Source: JAKAWQ01 sp963840545
GTDB taxonomy: Bacteria > Pseudomonadota > Alphaproteobacteria > Acetobacterales > Acetobacteraceae
Length of the DNA stretch: 64,000 nt
NCBI GenBank assembly: GCA_963840545.1
Contig: CAWIZE010000010.1
Span: 248,001-312,000, forward strand
Direction of reading: 5' to 3'
Shown: piece after piece, positions 33,929 through 43,470 of the stretch
How positions within the stretch are numbered: position 1 is the first letter of the stretch
Layout of the letters: each line of letters opens with the position of its first letter
Translations under genes and position numbers: made by a program
Notes under the pieces: model-generated
What the model saw: the letters and a program-made list of their open reading frames with translations, nothing else
The model's database searches: none
Told to the model about the DNA's origin: nothing

Positions 33929-34923
33929 GGTTTCTTCCGCGCGCCGCGCTGGCGCTCCTGGCCGCGCTGTCCCTCGCCGGCGCAGCTTCACGCCCGGCGC
34001 GCGCCGCCGCGCCCGAGAGAGTGACGATCGCCAACACCTCGACCGGGGTGCAGCTCGTGCTGCCGTGGATCGCGCTTAAAAAGGGCTTCTATGCCAAGCA
34101 CGGGCTTGACGTGACGATCGTCCAGGTGAACGGGGATGCGGGCAGCATTCCGGCGCTGGTTTCGGGAAGCGTGCGGTTCGCGATCATGACGGCGACGCCG
34201 GCGCTGGTGGCGAACGCGAAGGGCGGCAATATCCGGATCATCTCGCCGCTCAGCACCTACCCGCAGCAGATCGTGATGCGCAAGGCGCTCGCCGACAAGC
34301 TCGGCATCACGGCGGAAACGCCGCTGGCGACACGGCTCGACGCGCTGCGCGGGCGCAATGTCGGCGTCCTCGATGTCGGCGGCGGGCTGCAATACACGCT
34401 GGAGGTGGTTCTGTCCTCGAACGGGATCGACCCGAGCACGGTGCCGGTGGTCGGGATCGCGCCCTATTCGGCCGAGCTCGCCGCACTCCAGCGCGGCGCG
34501 ATCGACGTGATCGCGCCGGCGGTGCCGTTCGGGCAGACCGCGGTTGCGGAAGGGTTCGGCGTGATGATCGCCAACGTGTGGGGCGGCGAGGTGCCGAGCG
34601 TGCGCGGAACCCCGTTCGAGCTGATGTCGGTTGCGGAGAAATGGGGCCGGGCGCACGCCGCGACGGTCGCGGCGATGCAGGCCGCACTTCAGGACGCGAT
34701 GGATTATCTGCATGCGAATCTCGCCGGCGCGGCCGGGCTTGCCCATGAGTGGCAGCCGAACATTCCGCTTGCGGTGCAGATTGCGGCGGTCGGCAATGGC
34801 GGGGGCTATCCGACGGGGACGGCGATCACCGCGGAGCAATTCGCGGCGATGCAGAGCTTCGCCAGGCTGAGCGGGGCGAAGACGGCTGCGGTGACCTACG
34901 ACGCTTCGGTGTGGGGGAAGTGA
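33925..34923 (+). CDS. ABC transporter substrate-binding protein, NitT/TauT type
   Basis: Periplasmic binding protein, 332 aa. The signal peptide is MRFLPRAALALLAALSLAGA with cleavage around ARAAA. The fold follows the NMT1/THI5-like family: IALKKGFYAKHGLDVTIVQV, VSGSVRFAIMTATPALVANA and LRGRNVGVLDVGG. AAAGGAGCG precedes ATG 33925. Relatives bind sulphonates, nitrate, thiamine precursors or phthalate-like acids; nothing here fixes the ligand. Confidence 0.9.
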   Translation: MRFLPRAALALLAALSLAGAASRPARAAAPERVTIANTSTGVQLVLPWIALKKGFYAKHGLDVTIVQVNGDAGSIPALVSGSVRFAIMTATPALVANAKGGNIRIISPLSTYPQQIVMRKALADKLGITAETPLATRLDALRGRNVGVLDVGGGLQYTLEVVLSSNGIDPSTVPVVGIAPYSAELAALQRGAIDVIAPAVPFGQTAVAEGFGVMIANVWGGEVPSVRGTPFELMSVAEKWGRAHAATVAAMQAALQDAMDYLHANLAGAAGLAHEWQPNIPLAVQIAAVGNGGGYPTGTAITAEQFAAMQSFARLSGAKTAAVTYDASVWGK

Positions 34924-34928
34924 CCGGT

Positions 34929-34954
34929 TGGTCCTGGCGCCCGGCGCCGGACCA
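34929..34954 (+). terminator. strong hairpin at the end of the ABC operon
   Basis: TGGTCC and GGACCA enclose two GGCGCC palindromes, giving a long GC stem with one bulged base, 6 bases after the binding-protein stop. No T-run follows, so termination would be by a structure-dependent or Rho-assisted mechanism, or the stem may protect the mRNA end. Confidence 0.45.
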
Positions 34955-35346
34955 TCGGGCGCGAAAGCCGTTGCGGCTCGGCTGACCCGGCCCGTGTGGC
35001 GCCGTGATGGGCACGGTGCCCCTGTTTCACCCGGGCCTTCGGTCAAGGCTGGGGGACGAGCGTTTGCAACCCTGGGTGGAACCGTGTCCTTCCCCTGAGT
35101 CCGAACGGCACGCTTCGGCCGCGACGGAAGAGCATCGCGGACCTGAAGCCTCGACGTGAACGAAGGGTTCGCGATTGTGCCGCGGCGATCGGCGGCCCGC
35201 TCCTCGATCCAGGGGCGGCCCGCCGGCTTGACCCGAGCGTGCCGGGAAATGCCGGATCAGACCGGGAGTTGGCGCAGCCGGTTTCCGTGGCCGCCCTCCA
35301 GCGGATATGGTCTCGCCGGGCCTGCTTTCTTCAAGGAGACGGTGTC
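34955..35346. other. 392-bp intergenic region without a recognised gene
   Basis: No supported reading frame. GGGCAC/GTGCCC (about 35009-35021) is a short hairpin. The end of the region should hold the promoter of the membrane protein gene; no clear consensus was seen. Confidence 0.45.
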
Positions 35347-36684
35347 ATGGCGCTGCTCAGGTTCAGGCCGCACCTGCGGCGGCGAACCTTGGGGCTATCG
35401 GGGCAGCTTCCCTCCTATCCGGGAGATCGGCAGCTTCACGAACCGGCTCTGGCCGTCGCTGTCTTGCCCGCGCATCGTGGGCCTTCTCGCGCAGGTCCTG
35501 CCCGATGGTCAGTGCCGATCGTGGCGTTCCTGCTCTTCGCAGCGATCGCGCTCCATCTCATCGCGATCACCAACTTTCCCGCGCCGGATGAGCTGCAGCA
35601 CGTCTCCTACGCGGCTTACCTCCAGCAGAGCGGCCGGCTTCTGCCACGCTTCCATGAGCAGTACACGCTGAACCAGGACGATTTCGGCCGTTGGGACCCG
35701 CGTCCGAACTATCTCGGGCATCCATCACCCTTCTACCTGTTCGAGAGCCTGTTCCTGAACCGCTCGCTGCCGCCCGCCCAGGCGGTGATCCCGCTTCGTC
35801 TGGCTTCGCTCGCGCTGCTCGGCCTCGGCGTAGCGGTGGCACTCATTGCCGGGTTCCGTTGCTTTGAAGATGACGCTCCGGCCTTGCTGGTCTTCTGCAC
35901 GGCTCTTGCCCTTGGTCCGGAGATCCTTTCGGTGTCGAAGCAAGTCACGAACGACTCGCTTGCCCTGCTCGGAGGCGCGCTCGCCTATTGGGGCGCAAGT
36001 GCGCCGGCCCGTCGCGGGGCCGCACTCGCCATCGGCGTCGGATTGCTGTTGGCGCTATGGGCGAAGGCGAGCGCCGGCCTCGGAGTCGGCCTCTTCGTGG
36101 CACTGGTGATCGGCTTCACGCGTCTTCCGCGGGCGAAGCTGCTTCTCGGCGCAGCTGTCGGTGGGCTCATCGGCTTCGTCCCCTATGCCTTTATCGTCGC
36201 GCGGTACGGCACGATCGTCCCGCTCACCGCGGAAAGCTTCGGCCATGTCCGCCACGTCGCCGATTTCTGGACTTATGTTCCGGCCTTCCTGCTCAATCTT
36301 GGCCATGACTGGGGCTTTTTTCATAGAACGGGATGGCCGATCACGAGCCGGCGCGAATGGTTCAGCATCGCGGCCTTCTGGCCGGTGGTGTTGTGCGTCC
36401 TGTTGGCCGCCCGGTATGCCGGGCGGCGGCCTTATGCCCCCGATGCCGCCGTTGCCATAGCCGTGCCGCTCGCCCTCGCCATGGTGCTGTTGGTGCATTT
36501 CTGGTTCGCGGCCACCCGGCTCGGCTACAGCCTGCCTGCCGCCTCGTTCCGCTACTACCTGCCGCTCTGGCCGGCGATGGCCCACAACCTGGGTTATGCC
36601 GTCATGGTCGCGCCCCGGCGCAGGGCCCGCATCGCCATCATCGTCGTCACGGCCGCGGCGCTGGGCTGCGGCTGGGTGAGCTGA
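35347..36684 (+). CDS. polytopic membrane protein, glycosyltransferase/DUF2142-like
   Basis: About 445 aa with roughly ten hydrophobic helices. After a cytosolic stretch the first helix (VAFLLFAAIALHLIAI) leads into NFPAPDELQHVSYAAYLQQS, which resembles the acidic first periplasmic loop of GT-C type glycosyltransferases and of DUF2142 proteins, where Asp/Glu is catalytic. Later, FVPYAFIVARYGTIVPL and FRYYLPLWPAMAHN match the RYxxP loop of DUF2142. It probably moves or adds a lipid-linked sugar at the periplasmic face. ATG 35347 is preceded by AAGGAG. No other polysaccharide genes are immediately adjacent. Confidence 0.7.
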   Translation: MALLRFRPHLRRRTLGLSGQLPSYPGDRQLHEPALAVAVLPAHRGPSRAGPARWSVPIVAFLLFAAIALHLIAITNFPAPDELQHVSYAAYLQQSGRLLPRFHEQYTLNQDDFGRWDPRPNYLGHPSPFYLFESLFLNRSLPPAQAVIPLRLASLALLGLGVAVALIAGFRCFEDDAPALLVFCTALALGPEILSVSKQVTNDSLALLGGALAYWGASAPARRGAALAIGVGLLLALWAKASAGLGVGLFVALVIGFTRLPRAKLLLGAAVGGLIGFVPYAFIVARYGTIVPLTAESFGHVRHVADFWTYVPAFLLNLGHDWGFFHRTGWPITSRREWFSIAAFWPVVLCVLLAARYAGRRPYAPDAAVAIAVPLALAMVLLVHFWFAATRLGYSLPAASFRYYLPLWPAMAHNLGYAVMVAPRRRARIAIIVVTAAALGCGWVS

Positions 36685-36715
36685 GAGGCCACAGGGCCGA
36701 GATGGAGGGAAAACA

Positions 36716-37639
36716 ATGATGGCAGACATTGGGTGGATCGGTCTCGGCCGGATGGGAGAGGCGATGGTGCGGCGGCTGCTGGCGGCCGGCCACGAAGTCA
36801 CGGTGTGGAACCGCACCGCCGGCAAGGCCGAAGCGCTGCGCGCGGCCGGCGCGCGGGTCGCCGCGGACAAGCGCGAGCTCGCCGCCTGCGCCGCAATCTT
36901 CACCACGATCTCGACGACGGACGATCTTAAGGAGGTGCTGTTCGGACCCGCCGGGCTGGCAAGCGCGGAGGCTCGTCCAAAATTCGTCATCGACTGTTCG
37001 TCCATTTCTCAGGAAGGCTCGGCGGAAATCCGCGCGCGGCTGGAAGCGGCGGGAATCGGGTATCTCTGCGCGCCGGTATCGGGCAATGCGAAAGTCTGCC
37101 GGGGGGGCAAGCTCTCGGTCGTCGCATCGGGACCGAAATCCCTCTATGACCAGGCACTGCCCTGGCTTGCCGCACTCGGGCGCAGCACGCTCTGGGTGGG
37201 GGAGGGCGAGCTTGCCCGGGTGTGGAAGATCGCCCACAACACCTTCTTCGGCGTCATCATCCAAAGCCTCTGCGAGATCACGGTGCTGGCGGAAAAGGCG
37301 GGCATCCCGCGGCACGTGTTCCTCGAATCGATCAACAGCAGCGTGCTCGGCTCCATGTACACGCGCTACAAGACGCCAACGCTCGTCAACCTGACCTTCG
37401 ATCAGGTGACGTTCACGCCGAAGCTTTTGCTCAAGGACATGGATCTCGGCCTCGGCGCCGCGCACGCGCACGGGGTCGCGATGCCGTGCGCGGCCACGAC
37501 CCGCGAAGCGATCGCGGCGATGACCGGGCGCGGGCATGAGAACGTCGATTTCGCCGTGCTGCTGATGGAAATCGCGCGCAATTCCGGGCTCGAGCCCAAG
37601 CCGGAGAACGTTGCATTGAGCGACGGCCTTGAAGCATGA
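36716..37639 (+). CDS. NAD(P)-dependent beta-hydroxyacid dehydrogenase (3-hydroxyisobutyrate DH family)
   Basis: 307-aa cytosolic dehydrogenase. The N-terminal cofactor motif is IGWIGLGRMGEAMVRRLLAA (about 5-24); VWNRTAGKAEALRAAG suggests NADP preference through the NRT after the second strand. CSSISQEGSAEI and APVSGNAKVCRGGKL form the substrate loop, and the catalytic Lys is in VWKIAHNTFFG. It starts after GGAGGGAAAAC and ends overlapping the amidohydrolase start (ATGA), so the two products probably act on one substrate. Which hydroxyacid is unknown. Confidence 0.9.
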   Translation: MMADIGWIGLGRMGEAMVRRLLAAGHEVTVWNRTAGKAEALRAAGARVAADKRELAACAAIFTTISTTDDLKEVLFGPAGLASAEARPKFVIDCSSISQEGSAEIRARLEAAGIGYLCAPVSGNAKVCRGGKLSVVASGPKSLYDQALPWLAALGRSTLWVGEGELARVWKIAHNTFFGVIIQSLCEITVLAEKAGIPRHVFLESINSSVLGSMYTRYKTPTLVNLTFDQVTFTPKLLLKDMDLGLGAAHAHGVAMPCAATTREAIAAMTGRGHENVDFAVLLMEIARNSGLEPKPENVALSDGLEA

Positions 37640-39006
37640 CAGGGTGTCTGCTCATCCGCAATGCGACGATCATCACGATGGACGACCAACTCGGCGATTT
37701 CTCCCGAGCCGACCTGCTGATCGAAGGCGAGAGAATCGCCGCGGTCGGGGATCCCGGCGCCGTGGACGCCGAGATCGTTGACGCCCGCGGCTTCATCGTC
37801 ATCCCCGGGCTCGTCAACGCGCACATGCATACCTGGCAGACGGGCTTGCGCGGGATTGCCGCGAACTGGACGCTGCTCGAATATTTCCGGAAAATGCATG
37901 CGGGCCTTGCGACGCTGTTTCGGCCGGAGGATCTCCATATCGCGACCCTCATGGGGGCGCTGAACCAGCTCGATTGCGGCACGACCACGCTGGTCGATTG
38001 GTGCCACAACAACCCGACGCCGGCGCACGACGATGCGGCGATCGATGCGCTGTTCGAATCGGGCATCCGCGCGGCGTTCTTCCACGGCACGCCGAAGCCC
38101 GATCCCAAGCCGGGCGAGCCGGGTTTTTGGCAAATTCCCCATCCGCGCGCGGAGCTGGAGCGGTTGCTTAAAGATCGCGCCGGCGGGCTGGTCAGCGTGG
38201 GCGCCGCGATCCTCGGTCCGCACTACGCGACGCTGGACGTGACGCTGCACGATTTCCGGATGGCGAAGGAACTGGGGATCGTCGCCTCCATGCACCAGGG
38301 CGGCGGCGCGGCGCGCACGCCCGAAGGATGGGCGCGGCTGGAAGCCGAGAATCTTTTGGGCCGGCGCACCAACATCGTCCACGGCAACAATCTGAGCGAC
38401 GATCAGCTCGCGCGGTTCTGCGCGCTCGGAATGAGCTTTTCGGTCGCGGCCGAGAACGAGATGACCCAGGGCCACGGATTCCCGATCACCGGCCGCCTGC
38501 TGAGGCTTGGGCGTGCGCCGTCGCTCGGCGTCGATCTGGAGTCGGTGATCTCGGGCGAGATGTTCGTGCAGGCGCGGGTCGCACTCGGGATGCAGCGGGC
38601 GCTCGACAATCATGCGCACCGCGAGGCGATCGGCAGCATTCCCGAAACCACGACGGTCACCGCGCGCGAGGCGCTCGCCTGGGTGACGATCGAGGGCGCG
38701 CGCATGCTGTGCATGGAGGACCGGATCGGATCCATCGCGCCGGGCAAGCAGGCGGACCTGGTGATGATCGCGGCCGGGGCGCTCAACATGCAGCCGCTGC
38801 ACGACCCGGTCTCTGCTGTGGTGATGCAAGCGAGCCTCGCCAATATCGACAGCGTGATGGTGGCGGGGCGATGGAGGAAGCGCGGCGGGCGGCTGCTGGT
38901 GGAGGATCTGGCGGAAAAGACGGAGCGGTTGCGGGACTCGGGGCGGCGGATTCTTCAGGCGATGGGCTTGTTGCGCACGGACCAGGGCGTTCCGTCCGCG
39001 CGCTAG
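37636..39006 (+). CDS. amidohydrolase family protein (AtzF/TrzN/SsnA-like deaminase or hydrolase)
   Basis: Metal-dependent hydrolase, 456 aa, cytosolic. Metal-site residues: VNAHMHTWQTGLRG (HxH, about residues 62-75), a histidine in ASMHQGG (about 218), another in NIVHGNN (about 250), and the usual final Asp replaced by Glu/Asn text SVAAENEMTQG. C-terminal GSIAPGKQADLVMI is the composite beta-sandwich of the family. It is coupled to the dehydrogenase upstream. Members remove amino, chloro or alkylamino groups from purine- or triazine-like rings; the position of the last metal ligand should be checked before assigning activity. Confidence 0.85.
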   Translation: MTGCLLIRNATIITMDDQLGDFSRADLLIEGERIAAVGDPGAVDAEIVDARGFIVIPGLVNAHMHTWQTGLRGIAANWTLLEYFRKMHAGLATLFRPEDLHIATLMGALNQLDCGTTTLVDWCHNNPTPAHDDAAIDALFESGIRAAFFHGTPKPDPKPGEPGFWQIPHPRAELERLLKDRAGGLVSVGAAILGPHYATLDVTLHDFRMAKELGIVASMHQGGGAARTPEGWARLEAENLLGRRTNIVHGNNLSDDQLARFCALGMSFSVAAENEMTQGHGFPITGRLLRLGRAPSLGVDLESVISGEMFVQARVALGMQRALDNHAHREAIGSIPETTTVTAREALAWVTIEGARMLCMEDRIGSIAPGKQADLVMIAAGALNMQPLHDPVSAVVMQASLANIDSVMVAGRWRKRGGRLLVEDLAEKTERLRDSGRRILQAMGLLRTDQGVPSAR

Positions 39007-39105
39007 AGCGTGATGACCGAAGGTGGAATGACCGCAGGTCTCACTCACGCGATAAAACAATGACCGAGAGCGGGATGGATGGGCGCAAGCGATCTCATCC
39101 CGCTC
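39004..39105. repeat. about 100-bp structured intergenic element, candidate interspersed repeat/terminator
   Basis: Between the ends of two convergent genes. Its right part holds a perfect 10-bp inverted repeat, GAGCGGGATG (39068-39077) and CATCCCGCTC (39096-39105), around an 18-nt loop. The left part TAGAGCGTGATGACC starts with the stop codon of the amidohydrolase. The sequence style resembles small repetitive palindromic elements common between genes in alphaproteobacteria. It can also work as a two-way terminator. Confidence 0.5.
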
Positions 39106-39265
39106 CGGCGCGCGATCGCAGTGTTTCGTCGTTCCTGGGTTGCAAGACGGGCGGCGCGGCCGATGGTGAGGAAGGTTTCTCTTGCCAGCGTAAGCGCGGC
39201 GTCCGGATTCGCCATGCGAGCCTCTCCCGGGAATGCCGGCGCGAAAACCTCGACGCCGGGACCGT

Positions 39266-40483
<1,218 letters not shown>

Positions 40484-40600
40484 GGCACCCTCGGCGCCGC
40501 CGCTTTTACTGCCGTTCCGGGCGAGGGGGAAGGCGGCCGGCTGGACAGGGTGCCGCCACGGCGATCAAGCTGGCGGACAGGGAAACAGGAAAAAACGTCC

Positions 40601-41800
40601 ATGAGCGGGGAAGACTGCCTGGCCGGCGTGCGCGTTCTCGACCTCACCCAGTTCGAGGCCGGACCCTCCTGCACGGAGGCGCTCGCCTGGCTCGGCGCCG
40701 AGGTGGTGAAGGTCGAGAACCCGCGCCTCGGCGATCCCGGCCGCTCTCTCAGCCCGCCGCCCGAGGGCGACGCGCATTATTTCCTGCAATACAACGCCAA
40801 CAAGAAATCGATCGCGATCGATCTCAAATCGGCGCAGGGCCTCGCCCTGGCGAAGGAGCTTGCCGCCCGCGCCGACGTCTTCGTCGAGAACTTCGCGCCC
40901 GGCGCGATCGAGCGGCTCGGGCTCGGCCCCGACATCGTCCGCGCACGCAACCCAGCGATCATCTACGCGCAGGTCAAGGGATTCGGCACCGGCTCGCCCT
41001 ACGAGCGCAATCTCGCCTTCGACATGATCGCGCAGGCCTGCGGCGGCACCATGAGCATCACCGGCGAGCGCGAGGGGCCGCCGCTCAAGCCGGGCCCGAC
41101 GCTCGGCGATACCGGCACCGGCATGCTGCTCGCGGTCTCGATCCTTGCCGCCCTCTACCGGCGCACCCGGACCGGCGAGGGCGAGCACCTCGAGGTCGCG
41201 ATGCAGGACGCGATGTTCCAGTATATCCGCGGCGCCTTCGCGAGCCTCACCCGCACCGGCCGGCCGCCGGCACGCGCCGGCGCCGGCAGCGTGCTCGCGC
41301 TCAATCCGCCCATGGGCACCTATCCGTGCCAGGGCGGGGGCGCGAACGATTACGTCTATGTCTATACCAGCCGGGCCAATCCCGAGCATTGGCGGCGGCT
41401 GCTCGGCGTCATCGGCCGCGACGAGCTCGCCCACGATCCGCGCTACGCGACGCCCGCCGCGCGGGCCGAACGCGAGTCGGAGGTGAACGAGATGGTCGCC
41501 GCCTGGACCCGCCTCCACGACAAGCACGCGGCGATGCGCATCCTGGGCGAGGCCGGCATCCCTGCCGGCGCGGTGCTCGACCCCGCGGAGCTCCTGCACG
41601 ACCCCAGCTTCGCCGCGCGCGGCATCGTCCAGACGATGGCGCACCCGACCGCGGGCGCCTACAAAATGCCCGCCTGGCCGGTGCGGTTTTCCGGCCGCCC
41701 GCCCACGGTGCGCTCAGCGCCCCTGCTCGGCGAGCATACCGACCAAGTGCTGTCGGAGTGGCTCGGCATGGCCGAAGAACCCGCGCGCACCGGCAGCTGA
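40601..41800 (+). CDS. CaiB/BaiF (class III) CoA-transferase, formyl-CoA transferase-like
   Basis: 399-aa enzyme that moves CoA between carboxylic acids through an aspartyl-CoA intermediate. Opening VRVLDLTQFEAGPSCTEALA, then VVKVENPRLGDPGR, NANKKSIAIDLKS and VFVENFAPGAIERLG are class hallmarks. The catalytic Asp is in LGDTGTGMLLAV (about 168-179), and PCQGGGANDYVYV is the glycine loop that moves over the active site in formyl-CoA transferase. ATG 40601 was chosen; the frame is open far upstream but that part overlaps the opposite gene. It is followed after 17 bases by a thiamine-diphosphate lyase, the pairing seen for oxalate (Frc/Oxc) and for 2-hydroxyacyl-CoA metabolism. Confidence 0.9.
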   Translation: MSGEDCLAGVRVLDLTQFEAGPSCTEALAWLGAEVVKVENPRLGDPGRSLSPPPEGDAHYFLQYNANKKSIAIDLKSAQGLALAKELAARADVFVENFAPGAIERLGLGPDIVRARNPAIIYAQVKGFGTGSPYERNLAFDMIAQACGGTMSITGEREGPPLKPGPTLGDTGTGMLLAVSILAALYRRTRTGEGEHLEVAMQDAMFQYIRGAFASLTRTGRPPARAGAGSVLALNPPMGTYPCQGGGANDYVYVYTSRANPEHWRRLLGVIGRDELAHDPRYATPAARAERESEVNEMVAAWTRLHDKHAAMRILGEAGIPAGAVLDPAELLHDPSFAARGIVQTMAHPTAGAYKMPAWPVRFSGRPPTVRSAPLLGEHTDQVLSEWLGMAEEPARTGS

Positions 41801-41817
41801 AGACAAAGGAGGAAACC

Positions 41818-43470
41818 ATGGCGGAGCTCACGGGTTCGGAAATCCTCGCCCGTTGCCTCAAGAAAGAAAAAACGGAAAATCTTTTCTTCCTCATGGGCGG
41901 GCCGATGCTGCTCGCCGAGGCGACCTGCATCAAGGAGGGCATCCGCATGATCGACGTCCGCCACGAGCAGGCGGCCGCCTTCATGGCGCAGGCCTACAGC
42001 CGGCTCCTCCAGCGGCCCGGCATCTGCATGGCGGCGAGCGGCCCGGGTGTGGCGAACCTCGTCACCGGCCTCGCCAACGCGCTGGTCGATTGCGCGCCGG
42101 TGGTGGCGATCGGCGGCTCGAGCCCGATCAGCCAGTTCGGCCGCCAGGTCTTCCAGGAGATCGACCAGTTGGCACTCATGCGCGGCTGCACGAAACATGT
42201 CGACCGCGTGCACAGCCTCAAGCGCATCCCGCAGCAGGTCAATTTCGCCCTGCAAAAATCCATGGCCGGCAAGCCCGGTCCCGTCTATCTCGATTTCCCG
42301 GGCGACATCCTCTACCAGAAGATCGACGAAAGCGCCGTCGATTGGAGCTTCTGCGGCCGCCCCTTGCTCGATTCCCGCCCGCTCGGCGAGCCGCGCCAGA
42401 TCACCAGATTGATCGACGCCCTGGCGAGGGCGGAAAGACCGCTCCTCGTCTCGGGCAGCGGCGTCATCTGGTCGCGCGCCTCCGGCGAAATGCAGGCGCT
42501 CGTGGAAAAAATCGGCATCCCCTTCTACACCACGCCGCAAGGCCGCGGCGTCGTCCCCGACGATCACCCGTACTCCTACCTCGCGATGCGCAGCACCGCC
42601 TTCCGCGACGCCGACCTCATCGTCATCCTCGGCACGCGGATGAACTACATCATCGGCCACGCCGCGCCGCCGCGCTTCTCGGCCACCGCGACCATCGCGC
42701 GCATCGATATCGACCCCGAGGAGATGGCAACCCCCGCCCGCACCGTCGATATCCCCATCGTCGGCGATTGCCGCATGGTGCTCGAGCAGCTCATCACAGG
42801 CATCGGCAACCGCATCACGCCCGAGACCTACAGATCCTGGCGCGAAACTCTTGGCCAGGGCGAAGCGGCCAAACGCGCCTCCGCCGGCGCCAACCGCCCC
42901 CAGGAGAACGGCGAGATCCACCCCGTCCGCCTCCTCGAGGAGATCCGCGACTTCGCCCGCCGCGACGCGATCCTCTGCGTCGACGGCCAGGAAACGCTGA
43001 ATTTCGGGCGTCAGACCATGCCCACCTTCGTGCCGGGCCACCGCCTCAACTCAGGCCCCTTCGGCACCATGGGCGTCGGCCTGCCGTTCGGCATCGGCGC
43101 GAAAATCGCCAAGCCCGACACGCAGGTGATCGTCGTGCACGGCGACGGCTCCTTCGGCCTCAACGCCATGGAGCTCGACACCGCCGCGCGACACCATGTG
43201 CCGATCCTCGTCGTCATCAGCCTCAACGGCGGCTGGACGGCGGACCCGAAACGCGAGAAACCCGGCCGTGACCTCGGCTATACCCGCTTCGATAGAATTG
43301 CCGAAGCGCTCGGCTGCCACGGCGAATATGTCGAACGGGCGGAAGAGATCCGCCCCGCACTCGAACGCGCCCAACACAAAGTCGACGAAGGCATGGTGGC
43401 GCTCGTCAATGTGCGCACCGATTACCGCGCCCGCTACGGCGGCGCAGCCTTCTCGGACTACTCCACATGA
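41818..43470 (+). CDS. thiamine-diphosphate enzyme, oxalyl-CoA decarboxylase/2-hydroxyacyl-CoA lyase-like
   Basis: 550-aa ThDP enzyme. The N-terminal Pyr domain holds the catalytic glutamate in DVRHEQAAAFMAQAYSR (about residues 44-60) and AASGPGVANLVTGLANA; the middle domain has KPGPVYLDFPGDIL and VILGTRMNYIIGH; the PP domain has the Mg/ThDP motif GDGSFGLNAMELDTAARHH (about 441-459) ending in SLNGGW. Sequence details such as YLDFPGDIL and NGG are shared with oxalyl-CoA decarboxylase and 2-hydroxyacyl-CoA lyase. AAAGGAGG precedes ATG 41818. The CoA-transferase just upstream could make its acyl-CoA substrate. Decarboxylase and lyase cannot be separated by eye. Confidence 0.87.
   Translation: MAELTGSEILARCLKKEKTENLFFLMGGPMLLAEATCIKEGIRMIDVRHEQAAAFMAQAYSRLLQRPGICMAASGPGVANLVTGLANALVDCAPVVAIGGSSPISQFGRQVFQEIDQLALMRGCTKHVDRVHSLKRIPQQVNFALQKSMAGKPGPVYLDFPGDILYQKIDESAVDWSFCGRPLLDSRPLGEPRQITRLIDALARAERPLLVSGSGVIWSRASGEMQALVEKIGIPFYTTPQGRGVVPDDHPYSYLAMRSTAFRDADLIVILGTRMNYIIGHAAPPRFSATATIARIDIDPEEMATPARTVDIPIVGDCRMVLEQLITGIGNRITPETYRSWRETLGQGEAAKRASAGANRPQENGEIHPVRLLEEIRDFARRDAILCVDGQETLNFGRQTMPTFVPGHRLNSGPFGTMGVGLPFGIGAKIAKPDTQVIVVHGDGSFGLNAMELDTAARHHVPILVVISLNGGWTADPKREKPGRDLGYTRFDRIAEALGCHGEYVERAEEIRPALERAQHKVDEGMVALVNVRTDYRARYGGAAFSDYST

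Noticed and set aside
39045..39215. 56-aa minus-strand ORF (MANPDAALTLARETF) with a good GGGAGAGG site downstream of the aminotransferase
   Set aside because: Its end lies inside the structured repeat-like element at 39004-39105 and no family is recognised; support is too thin for a gene call.
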